64,000 nucleotides of DNA from the NCBI RefSeq assembly GCF_021021555.1, contig NZ_JAINWA010000003.1, positions 1,550,001-1,614,000 on the forward strand, in the 5' to 3' direction. A model generated the notes under the pieces. That model had not been told where the DNA came from. It was given only the letters and a program-made list of their open reading frames with translations, and did not search any database. A program made the translations under genes and the position numbers. This DNA is from Teretinema zuelzerae (lineage in GTDB: Bacteria > Spirochaetota > Spirochaetia > Treponematales > Treponemataceae). This document shows, piece by piece, positions 17,194 to 26,041 of the stretch (position 1 is its first letter; every line of letters begins with the position of its first letter).

Positions 17194-17509
17194 GTTTCAC
17201 TATTTTAACATTTACTGCATTAACCGGCTTTATTAAGAGGAAACGATAGTCTTATGTTAATCAACAGGAAAAGTGAAAAAAAGGTTGAAGATCGATCATG
17301 TTATGCGATAATTCAGTACTGAATACATGAGCAATCGGTAGTGAAAAGCGAAGCTCCCATGAAACTTCACGATTGCTTGACAGCATACCGATTCATACTG
17401 GTTTCCCGGCTAATGCGATTTTTATAGTTTCAGAAGATCCAACGAAGAAAGCATCTAGTCATCAGCGAGGTAAAAAATGACAATGATTAGTAAAATTTTT
17501 ACACATAAT
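17194..17509. other. AT-rich intergenic stretch without a gene
   Basis: No credible reading frame or RNA gene is seen. It contains a perfect 14-base palindrome ATTCAGTACTGAAT (17311-17324) of unknown meaning and an isolated TTGACA near 17377 without a convincing -10 box. Confidence 0.5.
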
Positions 17510-17529
17510 CATGGCAACCGGTTGCCATG
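17510..17529. promoter_or_regulatory. LacI-type operator
   Basis: A 20-base perfect palindrome, CATGGCAACC followed by its complement, centred on CCGG. The GGCAACCGGTTGCC core has the usual form of LacI-family operators. It lies just upstream of the -35 box of the large carbohydrate-enzyme gene. No LacI gene is adjacent; the two in this window have different-looking sites near their own promoters. Confidence 0.7.
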
Positions 17530-17534
17530 TAATA

Positions 17535-17563
17535 TTGACAACGTATACATTTCATAGGATAGT
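17535..17563 (+). promoter_or_regulatory. Promoter of the large carbohydrate-enzyme gene
   Basis: TTGACA at 17535-17540, 17-base spacer, GATAGT at 17558-17563. It sits 5 bases downstream of the palindromic operator and gives a leader of about 130 bases ending in AGGAGA before the ATG at 17703. Confidence 0.55.
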
Positions 17564-17702
17564 GGTGAAAGCGGGATATAGGGGGCATGACAAGACGGCC
17601 TCCAGGTTGCATATCCATTCCCTGTTTGGATCCATTAGATCAATCAGCGATTTCCGTTATCAACGGCTGAGACATTCAGCTTGACCTTTTATAGGAGAGA
17701 AA

Positions 17703-20700
17703 ATGAAAGGAATAACCCTCGAACAGATCAGTTCGCGCGCACCCGGAGAAGTCGCCGGGAAATTTACGAATTTTCTTGGCGAAACCTACTACCGGATCGG
17801 TAACTATGACGCCATGCCGCCCTTTTTCATGACGATAGTAAGCGCATCGGACATCTGGAACTATATCTGGTCTAACGGAGGCTTAACCGCCGGCCGTAAA
17901 CACTGCGACCAGGCGGTTTTTCCCTACTATACCGCTGATAAAGTCTCGGACGGAAGGACGTACACCGGCTCGTTCACTGCTATCCAGGTTAAAACCCAAG
18001 ACGGAACCTATCACTGGGAGCCATTCTCGGAAGCTGCCAACGGGCTATGGTCAATAGAAAGGAATCTGTATAAAAACCATTCTGGATCGAAGGTCTATTT
18101 TGAAGAGGTTAACAACGATCTCGGCCTTACCTTCCAATATGGATGGACATCCTCCGACGCATACGGATTGGTGCGGCATTCGAGGATAATTAATAATTCG
18201 GGGACAGAGCAAACCGTCACCGTGCTCGACGGCTGCAGAAACATTCTGCCGTCATGCGTCACAGCGGACTTCCAAAACAACAACAGCGTTTTGCTTGACG
18301 CGTATAAACGGACAGACCTTGATGAAGATTCCGGCATGGCTATTTTCTCCATCACGTCGATAGTATCCGATAAAGCAGAGCCCAGCGAAGGACTCCTTGC
18401 GAATATTGGCTGGTTTTCCTGCGAGGGAGATATTACTCTGTCCCCCGATGCCCCGGATGACTTCAGGAAAGGAAAGGCTCTTAATCGAGATATAGTTCTC
18501 AAGGGACAGAGACCGGCATATTTAATTAAAAGAATACTTGCTCTGTCCCCGCGTGGAGGAACCGATTCGTGGTATCAGGTATTCGATACGAGTCTCGAAG
18601 CCGGAAAAATAGCAGAGATAAAAAGAAAACTGAAAAACAGAAGCGTTGTCCTGAAAGACCTGGAGAACGATATTCAAAAAGGCGTAGAACAACTCATTTC
18701 CTACATAGCTACTGCCGACGGTCTGCAGAACACTGCGGATACGGAGACATGCATACATCATGAAGCGAACGTCCTTTTCAATATTATGCGCGGCGGAATA
18801 TTCGCAGACCGCGAAGGTCTTTCCGTAGAGGACTTCAGGTCCTTTGCCGCTGTAAGAAATAAAAAAGCAGGGGCCGACATAGCGCAGCTTACCAAAAATC
18901 TCCCGAGCAACGTATCATTTCGAAAGCTCGAAGAAACGATCGCGGCAAGCAATAATCCGCAAGCCATTCGCTTATTCCGCGAATATCTTCCAATAACCTT
19001 TTCAAGACGCCACGGAGACCCAAGCCGTCCATGGAACCGTTTTTCAATCGAAATCAAGGACGAGAAAGGCAATCCAAAACTGAATTACCAGGGAAATTGG
19101 CGCGATATTTTCCAAAACTGGGAAGCTCTGTCCCTCTCATGGCCGGAGTACACCCAGAACATCATAGCGAAATTCCTTAACGCAACGACGGCTGATGGGT
19201 ACAATCCCTACCGAATCACGCGAGAAGGAATAGACTGGGAAATTCAGGAACCGGAAAATCCTTGGTCGAACATAGGCTACTGGGGCGACCACCAAATCAT
19301 CTACCTTGCAAAGCTCATGGAGCTGCAACACCGCATCAATCCGGCCGCTCTTGCTTCGGATTTGGATTCTCCGCTCTATTCCAGCGGAAACGTACCGTAC
19401 CGGCTTAAATCTCACGCAGATATTCTCCAGAATCCAAGATCGACGATTATTTTCGATTACGACCTTCATGAGAAAATCATGGCCGCTGAAAAGAGCGAAG
19501 GAACCGACGCAAGGCTTCTGCATGCAAAAGACGGCAGCGTAGCCCTTGTATCCATGACGACTAAAATTCTCACGCTTATTCTCGCAAAAATGGCGAGCTT
19601 CGTTCCCGGCGGCGGAATCTGGCTCAACACGCAACGCCCTGAATGGAACGACGCGAACAATGCGCTGGCAGGATACGGCCTTTCCATGGTTACGCTGTAT
19701 TACCTCAGACGTTTTCTTTCATTCCTTCAAATGCTCTATACTGAATCGGGGACAGAGCAATTCAATATTTCCGAAGAGACGGCTGTTTTCTATCGAGAGA
19801 TAGCTCAATACTATCAAAAAGCCCGCCCGGAATCGCTTTTTGAAACGAAGGCCCGACGAACATGCGTCGACACAATCGGATTGCTCTTCGAAAAACAAAG
19901 AAAGGCTCTCTACAACAGTGGATATTCGGAGAATTTACAGCCCGTTTCAAAGGATGAAATTCTTAAGGGAATAGCCGCCTTTATTTCACACATCGACGCC
20001 TCGATCGCGAAGAACCGCAGAAACGACGGACTCTACCATGCCTACAATACAATGGAAGTCCGGGAAGACGGAGGAATCGAGGTTCATAACCTCGATGTGA
20101 TGCTAGAAGGGCAGGTTGCGGTTCTCTCATCGGGATCGCTTTCCGATGACGAAGCAGTGAATCTGTGCGAAAGCCTTAAAAAAAGCCCGCTGTTCAGGGA
20201 AGATCAGTATTCATATATCCTCTATCCCAATAAGGAACTCCCGCGATTCCTTGCAAAGAATCAGGTATCACCGAGCGACGCAGAAGGCATTCTTCTCTTG
20301 AAAACGCTGCTCGATCAGGGAGACTCGTCGATCATATATAAAGACGCTGCAGGCGAGTGCCATTTCAATCCCGGATTCAGAAACAACAAGGATTTGGACA
20401 AGGCCCTAAGCGAGCTTGGAAAGAAAAACGCGGCGGCGACAGAGGAAATAATTGTACGGGATCGGAATAAAATCATGGAACTCTATGAGCAAACGTTCCA
20501 TCACCGCAGCTTTACCGGAAGATCAGGCACTTTCTATGCGTATGAAGGACTCGGCAGCATATACTGGCACATGGTGTCGAAATTGATGCTTGCGGTTCAG
20601 GAAAATTATATGCGTGCGAAAGGCCCGGCGAAGGAAAAGCTTGCACGAATCTATTACGACGTCAGAAAAGGCATCGGCTTTAACAAGACGCCTCAAGTCT

Positions 20701-21119
20701 ACGGAGCGTTTCCGACAGACCCCTATTCGCACACTCCGGCGGGCCAGGGAGCGAAACAGCCGGGAATGACCGGACAGGTTAAGGAAGAGATACTCACGCG
20801 CTGGGGAGAACTCGGGGTTCAAATAGACGAGGGAAGGATTCGATTCGTTCCGGAACTCCTCCGCAAATCCGAAATTCGCGCGGACAATACCATAGAGTTC
20901 AGCTGGTGCGCCATTCCCGTCACCTATCGTTTTACGAAGACGGAGGATGGGGGACAGAGCACAGAAAGCGAGTTCGTATTGGGCAGAGCGGCGAAGATTA
21001 TTCTTAAAATGGCAGATTCTAGTCAGACGATCGACGGAGATGCTCTGTCCCCTGAATATTCCAGCGAAGTCTTCAGACATACCGGTACGATCAAGGCGAT
21101 AGAAGTCCATATCCGATGA
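17703..21119 (+). CDS. Large carbohydrate-active enzyme, cellobiose-phosphorylase-like (clan GH-L type) candidate
   Basis: 1138 residues, start preceded by AGGAGAAA; no signal peptide, so cytoplasmic. The N-terminal third is beta-rich and reads like the sandwich domain of GH94-type phosphorylases (FTNFLGETYYRIGNYDAMPPFF, then WSNGGLTAGRKHCDQAVFPYYTADK). The middle carries aromatic and acidic segments expected of an alpha/alpha barrel (NYQGNWRDIFQNWEALSLSW, ATTADGYNPYRITREGIDWE, NPWSNIGYWGDHQIIYLAKL). The family is my inference; it might instead be an uncharacterised relative without phosphorylase activity. The LacI-type operator upstream supports sugar-responsive control. It contains eight copies of the GGGACAGAG motif in both orientations, read as SGTEQ, ALSP, ALSL or GGQST. 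Its 3' end overlaps the convergent gene by 29 bases. Confidence 0.55.
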   Translation: MKGITLEQISSRAPGEVAGKFTNFLGETYYRIGNYDAMPPFFMTIVSASDIWNYIWSNGGLTAGRKHCDQAVFPYYTADKVSDGRTYTGSFTAIQVKTQDGTYHWEPFSEAANGLWSIERNLYKNHSGSKVYFEEVNNDLGLTFQYGWTSSDAYGLVRHSRIINNSGTEQTVTVLDGCRNILPSCVTADFQNNNSVLLDAYKRTDLDEDSGMAIFSITSIVSDKAEPSEGLLANIGWFSCEGDITLSPDAPDDFRKGKALNRDIVLKGQRPAYLIKRILALSPRGGTDSWYQVFDTSLEAGKIAEIKRKLKNRSVVLKDLENDIQKGVEQLISYIATADGLQNTADTETCIHHEANVLFNIMRGGIFADREGLSVEDFRSFAAVRNKKAGADIAQLTKNLPSNVSFRKLEETIAASNNPQAIRLFREYLPITFSRRHGDPSRPWNRFSIEIKDEKGNPKLNYQGNWRDIFQNWEALSLSWPEYTQNIIAKFLNATTADGYNPYRITREGIDWEIQEPENPWSNIGYWGDHQIIYLAKLMELQHRINPAALASDLDSPLYSSGNVPYRLKSHADILQNPRSTIIFDYDLHEKIMAAEKSEGTDARLLHAKDGSVALVSMTTKILTLILAKMASFVPGGGIWLNTQRPEWNDANNALAGYGLSMVTLYYLRRFLSFLQMLYTESGTEQFNISEETAVFYREIAQYYQKARPESLFETKARRTCVDTIGLLFEKQRKALYNSGYSENLQPVSKDEILKGIAAFISHIDASIAKNRRNDGLYHAYNTMEVREDGGIEVHNLDVMLEGQVAVLSSGSLSDDEAVNLCESLKKSPLFREDQYSYILYPNKELPRFLAKNQVSPSDAEGILLLKTLLDQGDSSIIYKDAAGECHFNPGFRNNKDLDKALSELGKKNAAATEEIIVRDRNKIMELYEQTFHHRSFTGRSGTFYAYEGLGSIYWHMVSKLMLAVQENYMRAKGPAKEKLARIYYDVRKGIGFNKTPQVYGAFPTDPYSHTPAGQGAKQPGMTGQVKEEILTRWGELGVQIDEGRIRFVPELLRKSEIRADNTIEFSWCAIPVTYRFTKTEDGGQSTESEFVLGRAAKIILKMADSSQTIDGDALSPEYSSEVFRHTGTIKAIEVHIR
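18503..18550. repeat. Inverted pair of the GGGACAGAG motif inside a gene
   Basis: GGGACAGAG at 18503-18511 and its complement at 18541-18549 (extended copy TTGCTCTGTCCCC from 18538), separated by 29 bases, inside the large carbohydrate-enzyme gene. The geometry is almost the same as in the intergenic pair at 23526-23574. Confidence 0.7.
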
Positions 21120-21825
21120 TGATGCATCCCTGGGCAGCTAGATAGGTGATCCAGGGAAGCTGATACTCAGCTCGGGGATGACGACCGTGAACGGTAGTCT
21201 CCCCGAGAATCGAGTCGGAGATGAGGTATAATACGCCTCCGCATGCTATTAAAATCCAGAAACCGCCGTATGCGAACGCATAAATCAACGCCGCTGCAGC
21301 CATGAATCCGAGTAAACACGAGTACACCCTTGAGCCCCACACAATTCGAGCCGGCATCCCCTTGTAATACACGCGCAGGGAAAAAACTATTTGAGGAATA
21401 CTAACAAAAAGCACAATGAGAGGAATACTGTAAGTAAAATTAAAAAGCGACGAATTTGAAGAGAATGCGCAAAACGCCGCGGAATAACATATTTGAGTGA
21501 TGCTGAATGAAAGCAATCCTCCGAATATTGGAGTATTGCGGGTAATCCTTTGAGCGAACTCATGTTGCAGGTTAAAATAATCGCCGATAATCGCGAAAAT
21601 CGAACCCAGAGGAATTAACAGAGACGGAAATTCTTTTGCCGGCGATGCGATAAACAGAACCCAAGAAACCATTACCAGAAGGAATGAGTACCCAAGATAG
21701 GGGACCCTTGAATATTCAAGCCTCGCCGAAGAGGACGATACAGTCTTTAAGGATCTCCAATGAATCGAAAAAGAGAGAAGAACGATGAAAGGAATGAATC
21801 CCAAAGATACAGCAAGCATATTCAT
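21091..21825 (-). CDS. YhhN/TMEM86-family membrane protein (lysoplasmalogenase-like)
   Basis: 244 residues from the ATG preceded by GGAGGTTTCT. About eight transmembrane helices. The family's conserved segment is present as GDYFNL, then a glycine and a Phe/Tyr-rich helix (FGGLLSFSITQICYSAAF), and near the end YLISDSILGET. Family members hydrolyse lysoplasmalogen vinyl ethers or act in ether-lipid turnover. The conserved Asp residues in GDYF and SDSIL are seen. Its 3' end overlaps the convergent enzyme gene by 29 bases. The exact substrate is unproven. Confidence 0.75.
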   Translation of the reverse strand: MNMLAVSLGFIPFIVLLSFSIHWRSLKTVSSSSARLEYSRVPYLGYSFLLVMVSWVLFIASPAKEFPSLLIPLGSIFAIIGDYFNLQHEFAQRITRNTPIFGGLLSFSITQICYSAAFCAFSSNSSLFNFTYSIPLIVLFVSIPQIVFSLRVYYKGMPARIVWGSRVYSCLLGFMAAAALIYAFAYGGFWILIACGGVLYLISDSILGETTVHGRHPRAEYQLPWITYLAAQGCIIIGYGLLSP

Positions 21826-21887
21826 AGAAACCTCCAAACAACAAGATTTCTGCAGAATTGAATGCATTAAAATGCGCTTCGCATCGG

Positions 21888-21916
21888 TTAAAGCGTAATT
21901 CATTTTATGATATATT
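21888..21916 (+). promoter_or_regulatory. Promoter of HAD gene, leaderless
   Basis: TTAAAG at 21888-21893, 17-base spacer, TATATT at 21911-21916; the ATG at 21923 follows after 6 bases with no Shine-Dalgarno. Confidence 0.55.
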
Positions 21917-21922
21917 GAAAAT

Positions 21923-22570
21923 ATGATTGAGCATTTACTCTTGGATCTCGACAATACGCTCTATCCGGCGTCGAGCGGGATGGACGAAGGCATAACCAAT
22001 CGAATGATGAAATTCGTCGCTGATTTTTTGCGAGTACCGATCGACGAGGGACAGAGCATGAGAGCAGCGGCTCTGCCGGGCTATGGAACAACGCTGGAAT
22101 GGCTGAAAAGCGAACATAACTTGAAGGACGAACAATCCTACTTCAACGCTGTTCATCCTCCGTCAGAGTTGACCGAGCTGCAAAAGGACGAAAACCTCAG
22201 GCCGTATCTCTTGTCCCTCAAGAAACCGATGACGTTGCTGACAAACGCGCCGATGGCCCATGCACAGAGGGTTCTCGACTTTTTCGGCATCTCCGACCTT
22301 TTTTTAGGCGTCTTTGACATAACCTATCACAACGGCGCAGGAAAACCGCATCCGGACAGCTATCTTACTACTCTAGCAGCTGTAGGACACACGGTGACAG
22401 ACAGCTTGTTCGTCGACGACCACATGAAATATGTTCGGGGCTATAAAGAGGTAGGAGGCAAAGCGGTGCTCGTCGATGAAACAGGAAAATACGAAACGCT
22501 TGCCATGTCGGAAGGCTTCGGATACATACGAAATATCTATCAGCTTGCAGAGATGCTTACAGAATATTGA
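21923..22570 (+). CDS. HAD-superfamily pyrimidine 5'-nucleotidase-like phosphatase
   Basis: 215 residues. HAD motif I LLLDLDNTLYP at the N-terminus, motif II TLLTNAP near 108, the motif III Lys in GAGKPHPDSY near 142, and motif IV VDDHMKYVRG near 165. The DNTLYP form is typical of the SDT1/PHM8-like pyrimidine nucleotidase subgroup, so nucleoside monophosphates are the best substrate guess. A leaderless transcript is likely. One GGGACAGAG copy (22048) is read as EGQSM. Confidence 0.8.
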   Translation: MIEHLLLDLDNTLYPASSGMDEGITNRMMKFVADFLRVPIDEGQSMRAAALPGYGTTLEWLKSEHNLKDEQSYFNAVHPPSELTELQKDENLRPYLLSLKKPMTLLTNAPMAHAQRVLDFFGISDLFLGVFDITYHNGAGKPHPDSYLTTLAAVGHTVTDSLFVDDHMKYVRGYKEVGGKAVLVDETGKYETLAMSEGFGYIRNIYQLAEMLTEY

Positions 22571-22626
22571 CACGCAGGCCCGGAGCGCTATTAGTATCTA
22601 ACAACGAATAATTCAGGAGCGATCAC

Positions 22627-23514
22627 ATGAATCCCGATTCACTAGCTATCCGTTACAAACACCTTTTCCCGGAATTAAAGCGTCTCTCGCGCGCTGAAAA
22701 CGTCATAACAGAGCATAATGTCCTTCAACCGGCGAATATGGGCATACGAACCTTTATGGACGCCATGTGCGAAGAAAACATGTTACCGAACTCGGAATTC
22801 CGCAATATGCAGCACGCAGAAACCTTTTTAGAGGGCATTAAGGCGGGAAAACGCGGAATCATTTTAATGGAACATTACAGCAACTTCGATCTTCCCGGAA
22901 TCATGTATCTTTTAAGCAGAGAAGGCGGCATCGGAAAAGAACTCGCCGACCGGATCATTGCTATTGCCGGGATGAAACTTAATGAAGAAAACCCCTTCGT
23001 TTCGGCCTTCGCGGAAGCATACAGCAGAATTATCATCTACCCGAGCAGATCCCTGGCATCGATCACCGATCCGGAGAAATACAAAACAGAAGAACAGCGG
23101 AGCCGGGTCATCAATATGGCGTCGATGCGCGCGCTGGATCGCGTACGGAAAGACGGAAACGCGGTATTAGTGTTCCCCTCAGGGACGCGGTATCGGCCAG
23201 GAAAACCCGAGACAAAGAAAGGCGTGAGAGAAATCGATTCATACATCCGTCTGTCCGATATCATGATGCTAGTTTCGATTAATGGAAACTGCCTGCGCTT
23301 CTCGGAAGACCCCGCAGATATGTTGGGAGACGTCGTCTGCAAGGATAGAATAATCATGACTGCCAGCCCCGTTTACGACTGCAATCAATTCCGGGAAGAA
23401 GCCCGGACATGGAAAGGAGCGGAAATCGAAGACAAAAAACAACTTGTTGTCGATTACGTCATGCATCGTCTAGAAACAATGCACGACGAGAACGAAGCAG
23501 GCAGACTGAGCTGA
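22627..23514 (+). CDS. PlsC-like glycerol-phosphate acyltransferase
   Basis: 295 residues, start preceded by AGGAGCGATCAC. Acyltransferase block I is present as HYSNFD (HxxxxD, near 84) and block III as FPSGTR near 183, with Ser for the usual Glu of FPEGTR. The rest of the fold, and a loop with PSRSLASI, resembles membrane-associated acyltransferases of phospholipid synthesis. No clear transmembrane helix. A related 1-acylglycerol-3-phosphate role is inferred. The Ser substitution could alter acyl-acceptor specificity. Confidence 0.7.
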   Translation: MNPDSLAIRYKHLFPELKRLSRAENVITEHNVLQPANMGIRTFMDAMCEENMLPNSEFRNMQHAETFLEGIKAGKRGIILMEHYSNFDLPGIMYLLSREGGIGKELADRIIAIAGMKLNEENPFVSAFAEAYSRIIIYPSRSLASITDPEKYKTEEQRSRVINMASMRALDRVRKDGNAVLVFPSGTRYRPGKPETKKGVREIDSYIRLSDIMMLVSINGNCLRFSEDPADMLGDVVCKDRIIMTASPVYDCNQFREEARTWKGAEIEDKKQLVVDYVMHRLETMHDENEAGRLS

Positions 23515-23525
23515 TTAATAATGTA

Positions 23526-23574
23526 GGGACAGAGAAAGGCTGTATCAAAACGCTGCTCAGAGTTGCTCTGTCCC
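23526..23574. repeat. REP-like inverted pair of the GGGACAGAG motif
   Basis: GGGACAGAG at 23526-23534 and CTCTGTCCC at 23566-23574 (with TTG before it), 31 bases apart. The pair fills the short gap between the stops of two convergent genes, so it may act as a shared terminator-like hairpin, though there is no long T-run. This is the clearest stand-alone copy of the dispersed motif. Confidence 0.8.
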
Positions 23575-23585
23575 TCAATACTAAA

Positions 23586-24944
23586 TCAAATTAAAGAATC
23601 GAGACGGCACCGCGCAGCAAGAGCGTGGCCGGATAAACCCTCCGCCTTGGCAATCTGTTCCGCGGCGCGAAGCGATTTAACCAAGCCGTCGAATGCGTTC
23701 GGATCGACTGATCCAACAGAAGCCTCCGGGACGCGAAGTGTCGTAACCGTCTTAAGGAAATGCCTAACTGACAATCCTCCGGTAAACCGCGCCGCCCCGG
23801 ATGTCGGCAGGGTATGGTTTAAACCCGCGGCATAATCTCCGAGAACTTCTGCGGAGCGATGGCCGATGAATAATGATCCGTAGTTCCGTACTTTTTCGCA
23901 CAAAAGCTCTCGTTCCGTTCCATCAGAAACAGCGATTTCCAAATGTTCGGGAGCCTTCCTGTTTGCGATTTCTGCGGCTTCATTCAAATCATCAACCACA
24001 ATGATCATCGAGTTATTTCCGATGCTGCTCCGAGCCGCAGCCGATTCCGGCAGATCATTGAGCAACACTGAAATCCTGTTCTGAACGGATTGCGCGATTT
24101 CCATCGAACAGGTTAACAGTATTGCCTGCGCATCGGGATCATGTTCAGCTTGAGCCAATAAATCTGCGGCCATCCAATCCGGATGAGCGGAATCGTCGCA
24201 GATGATCATTACTTCTGTCGGGCCAGCGACTAAATCGATTCCGACCTGGCCGTACACCCTTTTTTTCGCTTCCGCGACGAACTTATTCCCCGGGCCGACA
24301 ATAACATCGACTTTCGGAATCGTTTCCGTGCCATAAGCCATTGCCGCGATCGCCTGAGCTCCGCCGACAGCAAACACCCTGTCGATACCGCACAAAGAAG
24401 CAACAGCCAGAATTCGTTCATCAGCCCAAGGAATCGATGCGTCGCCGTTCAAGGGCGCAGGCGGCGTGCACAGAACAATTTCCTTGACTCCTGCCGCTTT
24501 AGCAGGGACAGAGCCCATAATAACCGAAGAAAAGAGTGGAAAACGCCCCGCCGGAACGTACACGCCAGCCCTGTCGACCGGTATGGTTTTTTGTCCGGTA
24601 ACAATTCCGGGGGACAGAGCAACTTCAAAATCAGAGAAAGACTCTCGCTGCTTCAAAGCAAATTTAAACGCAAGGTTATAAGACAACTTCAACGACTCAT
24701 ATAGGTCCGGATCAACATCCTTCAGACGCAACTCAGCTTCTACAAGTCTGGATTTATCGATTTCTAATGATATCGGAGCAACCCGGTCGAAACGTTTGGC
24801 ATAGGTATGAATCGCGGCATCGCCGGATGAACGGACATCGTCAATTATCTGGGTCACAATGCTCAGATCCTCTGCAAAGGAACGTTGCGCGTAAAAGGAA
24901 GAAGGAACCTCTGTCCCCTTCACTATTTGTAAAATGTCTTTCAT
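23586..24944 (-). CDS. hisD: Histidinol dehydrogenase
   Basis: 452 residues, slightly longer than usual. Catalyses the last two oxidations from L-histidinol to L-histidine with NAD and zinc. Diagnostic segments: [26 protein letters not shown] near 130-155, [22 protein letters not shown]-like region, [46 protein letters not shown] and the C-terminal [25 protein letters not shown]. The start has GAGG five bases upstream. It is in the same direction as hisA-IE but separated by an unrelated plus-strand gene and a transposase, so it needs its own promoter. Three GGGACAGAG copies lie within (24505, 24611, 24909). Confidence 0.97.
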   Translation of the reverse strand: MKDILQIVKGTEVPSSFYAQRSFAEDLSIVTQIIDDVRSSGDAAIHTYAKRFDRVAPISLEIDKSRLVEAELRLKDVDPDLYESLKLSYNLAFKFALKQRESFSDFEVALSPGIVTGQKTIPVDRAGVYVPAGRFPLFSSVIMGSVPAKAAGVKEIVLCTPPAPLNGDASIPWADERILAVASLCGIDRVFAVGGAQAIAAMAYGTETIPKVDVIVGPGNKFVAEAKKRVYGQVGIDLVAGPTEVMIICDDSAHPDWMAADLLAQAEHDPDAQAILLTCSMEIAQSVQNRISVLLNDLPESAAARSSIGNNSMIIVVDDLNEAAEIANRKAPEHLEIAVSDGTERELLCEKVRNYGSLFIGHRSAEVLGDYAAGLNHTLPTSGAARFTGGLSVRHFLKTVTTLRVPEASVGSVDPNAFDGLVKSLRAAEQIAKAEGLSGHALAARCRLDSLI

Positions 24945-24962
24945 TCAAAACCTCACGTATTT

Positions 24963-24981
24963 ACTAAATTAGTAGTTTAGT
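24963..24981. promoter_or_regulatory. Palindromic operator candidate between hisD and divergent gene
   Basis: Inverted repeat ACTAAA (24963-24968) and TTTAGT (24976-24981) with a TTAGTAG spacer that itself resembles a half-site. It lies between divergent starts, next to TATACT (24984-24989), a possible -10 box for the plus-strand gene. A repressor controlling one or both genes is plausible; which one is unknown. Confidence 0.5.
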
Positions 24982-25009
24982 TGTATACTAACCCCATCAA
25001 GGAGTAATT

Positions 25010-25510
25010 ATGAAAATTCCTGTCACCTTAAAACACAAACCTGTTATAACGTGCGAGAACTACGAACAGGTAGACGGACGTTCGGCATATTCGTCCGAAG
25101 CCAAAGGCCTCTCCCTCGGACTTGCGCAATGGAATGAACGCGGCAAGATAGATATCGCGGCAAAGGTCTGGCGTTACACCGGCGAAAAGTGGTCTCGGCA
25201 GTCTGAAGAGCTGCCTTTGCATAGGGTGCTGGATCTATCGTTGCTCATTGTTCAATCGATTCTTCATTTCCGCGAAGCGTATCGTCATCCTGACTTATTC
25301 GACCATGAAAAGCCGGAAATTGGCAAGATCGGCATTCAAGGCGACGCGTTGCGGATGGGAGTTTGCACCGAAAATCCGTGCATTCTCGAAGACATAAAAC
25401 TATTCCGCGACGCATTAGCAAAAGACGATGAACTGTTGGCTGAAAGGCTTCACGCGCTATCTGCATTGCTTCAGGAAGCCGGCTACGGAAGAAACAATCG
25501 GAAGCAATAG
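25010..25510 (+). CDS. Conserved hypothetical protein (DUF6530-like)
   Basis: 166 residues, ATG preceded by AAGGAGTAATT. Soluble, no membrane segments. N-terminal KHKPVITCENYEQVDGRSAYSSEAKGLSLGLAQWNERGK and a Trp-rich KVWRYTGEKWSRQSEELPLHRVLDL core look like a family I recall under the DUF6530 label; no function is known to me. It lies between hisD and the transposase, and its stop is 5 bases from the transposase stop. Divergent from hisD across a shared palindromic region. Confidence 0.6.
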   Translation: MKIPVTLKHKPVITCENYEQVDGRSAYSSEAKGLSLGLAQWNERGKIDIAAKVWRYTGEKWSRQSEELPLHRVLDLSLLIVQSILHFREAYRHPDLFDHEKPEIGKIGIQGDALRMGVCTENPCILEDIKLFRDALAKDDELLAERLHALSALLQEAGYGRNNRKQ

Positions 25511-25515
25511 CAGAA

Positions 25516-25998
25516 TTACGACAACCAGGAATCAGGCTCGCTGAGAAATGCGAGCCGACGATTCCTTCTATGCCAGAGGCTTCCCCAAATCCATACATCA
25601 GACCTATCGACAAGACCGGCTTTCACGGGGTTTTCCTCAATATACAAAATTGTCCGCAAGATCTGTCTGATTGAATCGAGAACCCAGGATGCGAACCGAT
25701 CGCCCCAAAAATGCCCTGTTCGGTTATACCTCCTGTTGTATGCTCGCGCGAAAACGCTCATAATCCATTGCATGATCGAAGAGAGGCTTTCTCCCTCGCC
25801 AGGCAGAATGATGATATGAAAATGGTTTCCCATTATCACAAAACTGTCGATCGAGAATCGATATTTCTCATGAGCCCGTTCGAGGACGCTGACAAACAAA
25901 GCTCTTGCCTCGTCGGATTCCAATAGGATCTCGCGATTATTAGTCCGAGCGGCAACATGATACCGTGATCCCGCCCGGAGGAAACGCTTTCTTCTCAT
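25516..25998 (-). CDS. REP-associated tyrosine transposase (RAYT, IS200/Y1 family)
   Basis: 160 residues from the ATG giving MRRKRFLRAG; the frame stays open upstream to 26079, but that part is unlike the family. It has the Y1 HUH motif as HFHIIILP near residue 60 and the catalytic-tyrosine helix AYNRRYNRTGHFWGDRF near 90, followed by a helical C-terminus. RAYTs are single-copy domesticated relatives of IS200 transposases that act on REP sequences. No IS ends are seen. It interrupts the his gene cluster between hisD and hisA-IE. Because RAYTs are usually tied to dispersed palindromic repeats, it is the natural candidate partner of the GGGACAGAG motif family. Confidence 0.85.
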   Translation of the reverse strand: MRRKRFLRAGSRYHVAARTNNREILLESDEARALFVSVLERAHEKYRFSIDSFVIMGNHFHIIILPGEGESLSSIMQWIMSVFARAYNRRYNRTGHFWGDRFASWVLDSIRQILRTILYIEENPVKAGLVDRSDVWIWGSLWHRRNRRLAFLSEPDSWLS

Positions 25999-26041
25999 AC
26001 GGTAAACATGTATGCATAATCGCGTTTCTTGCCCAAAAAAA

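Noticed and set aside
23526-23574. The inverted motif pair as an ordinary rho-independent terminator
   Set aside because: The stem is 9 bases with a 31-base loop and no T-run; the same sequence recurs inside genes, so termination is at most a side effect.
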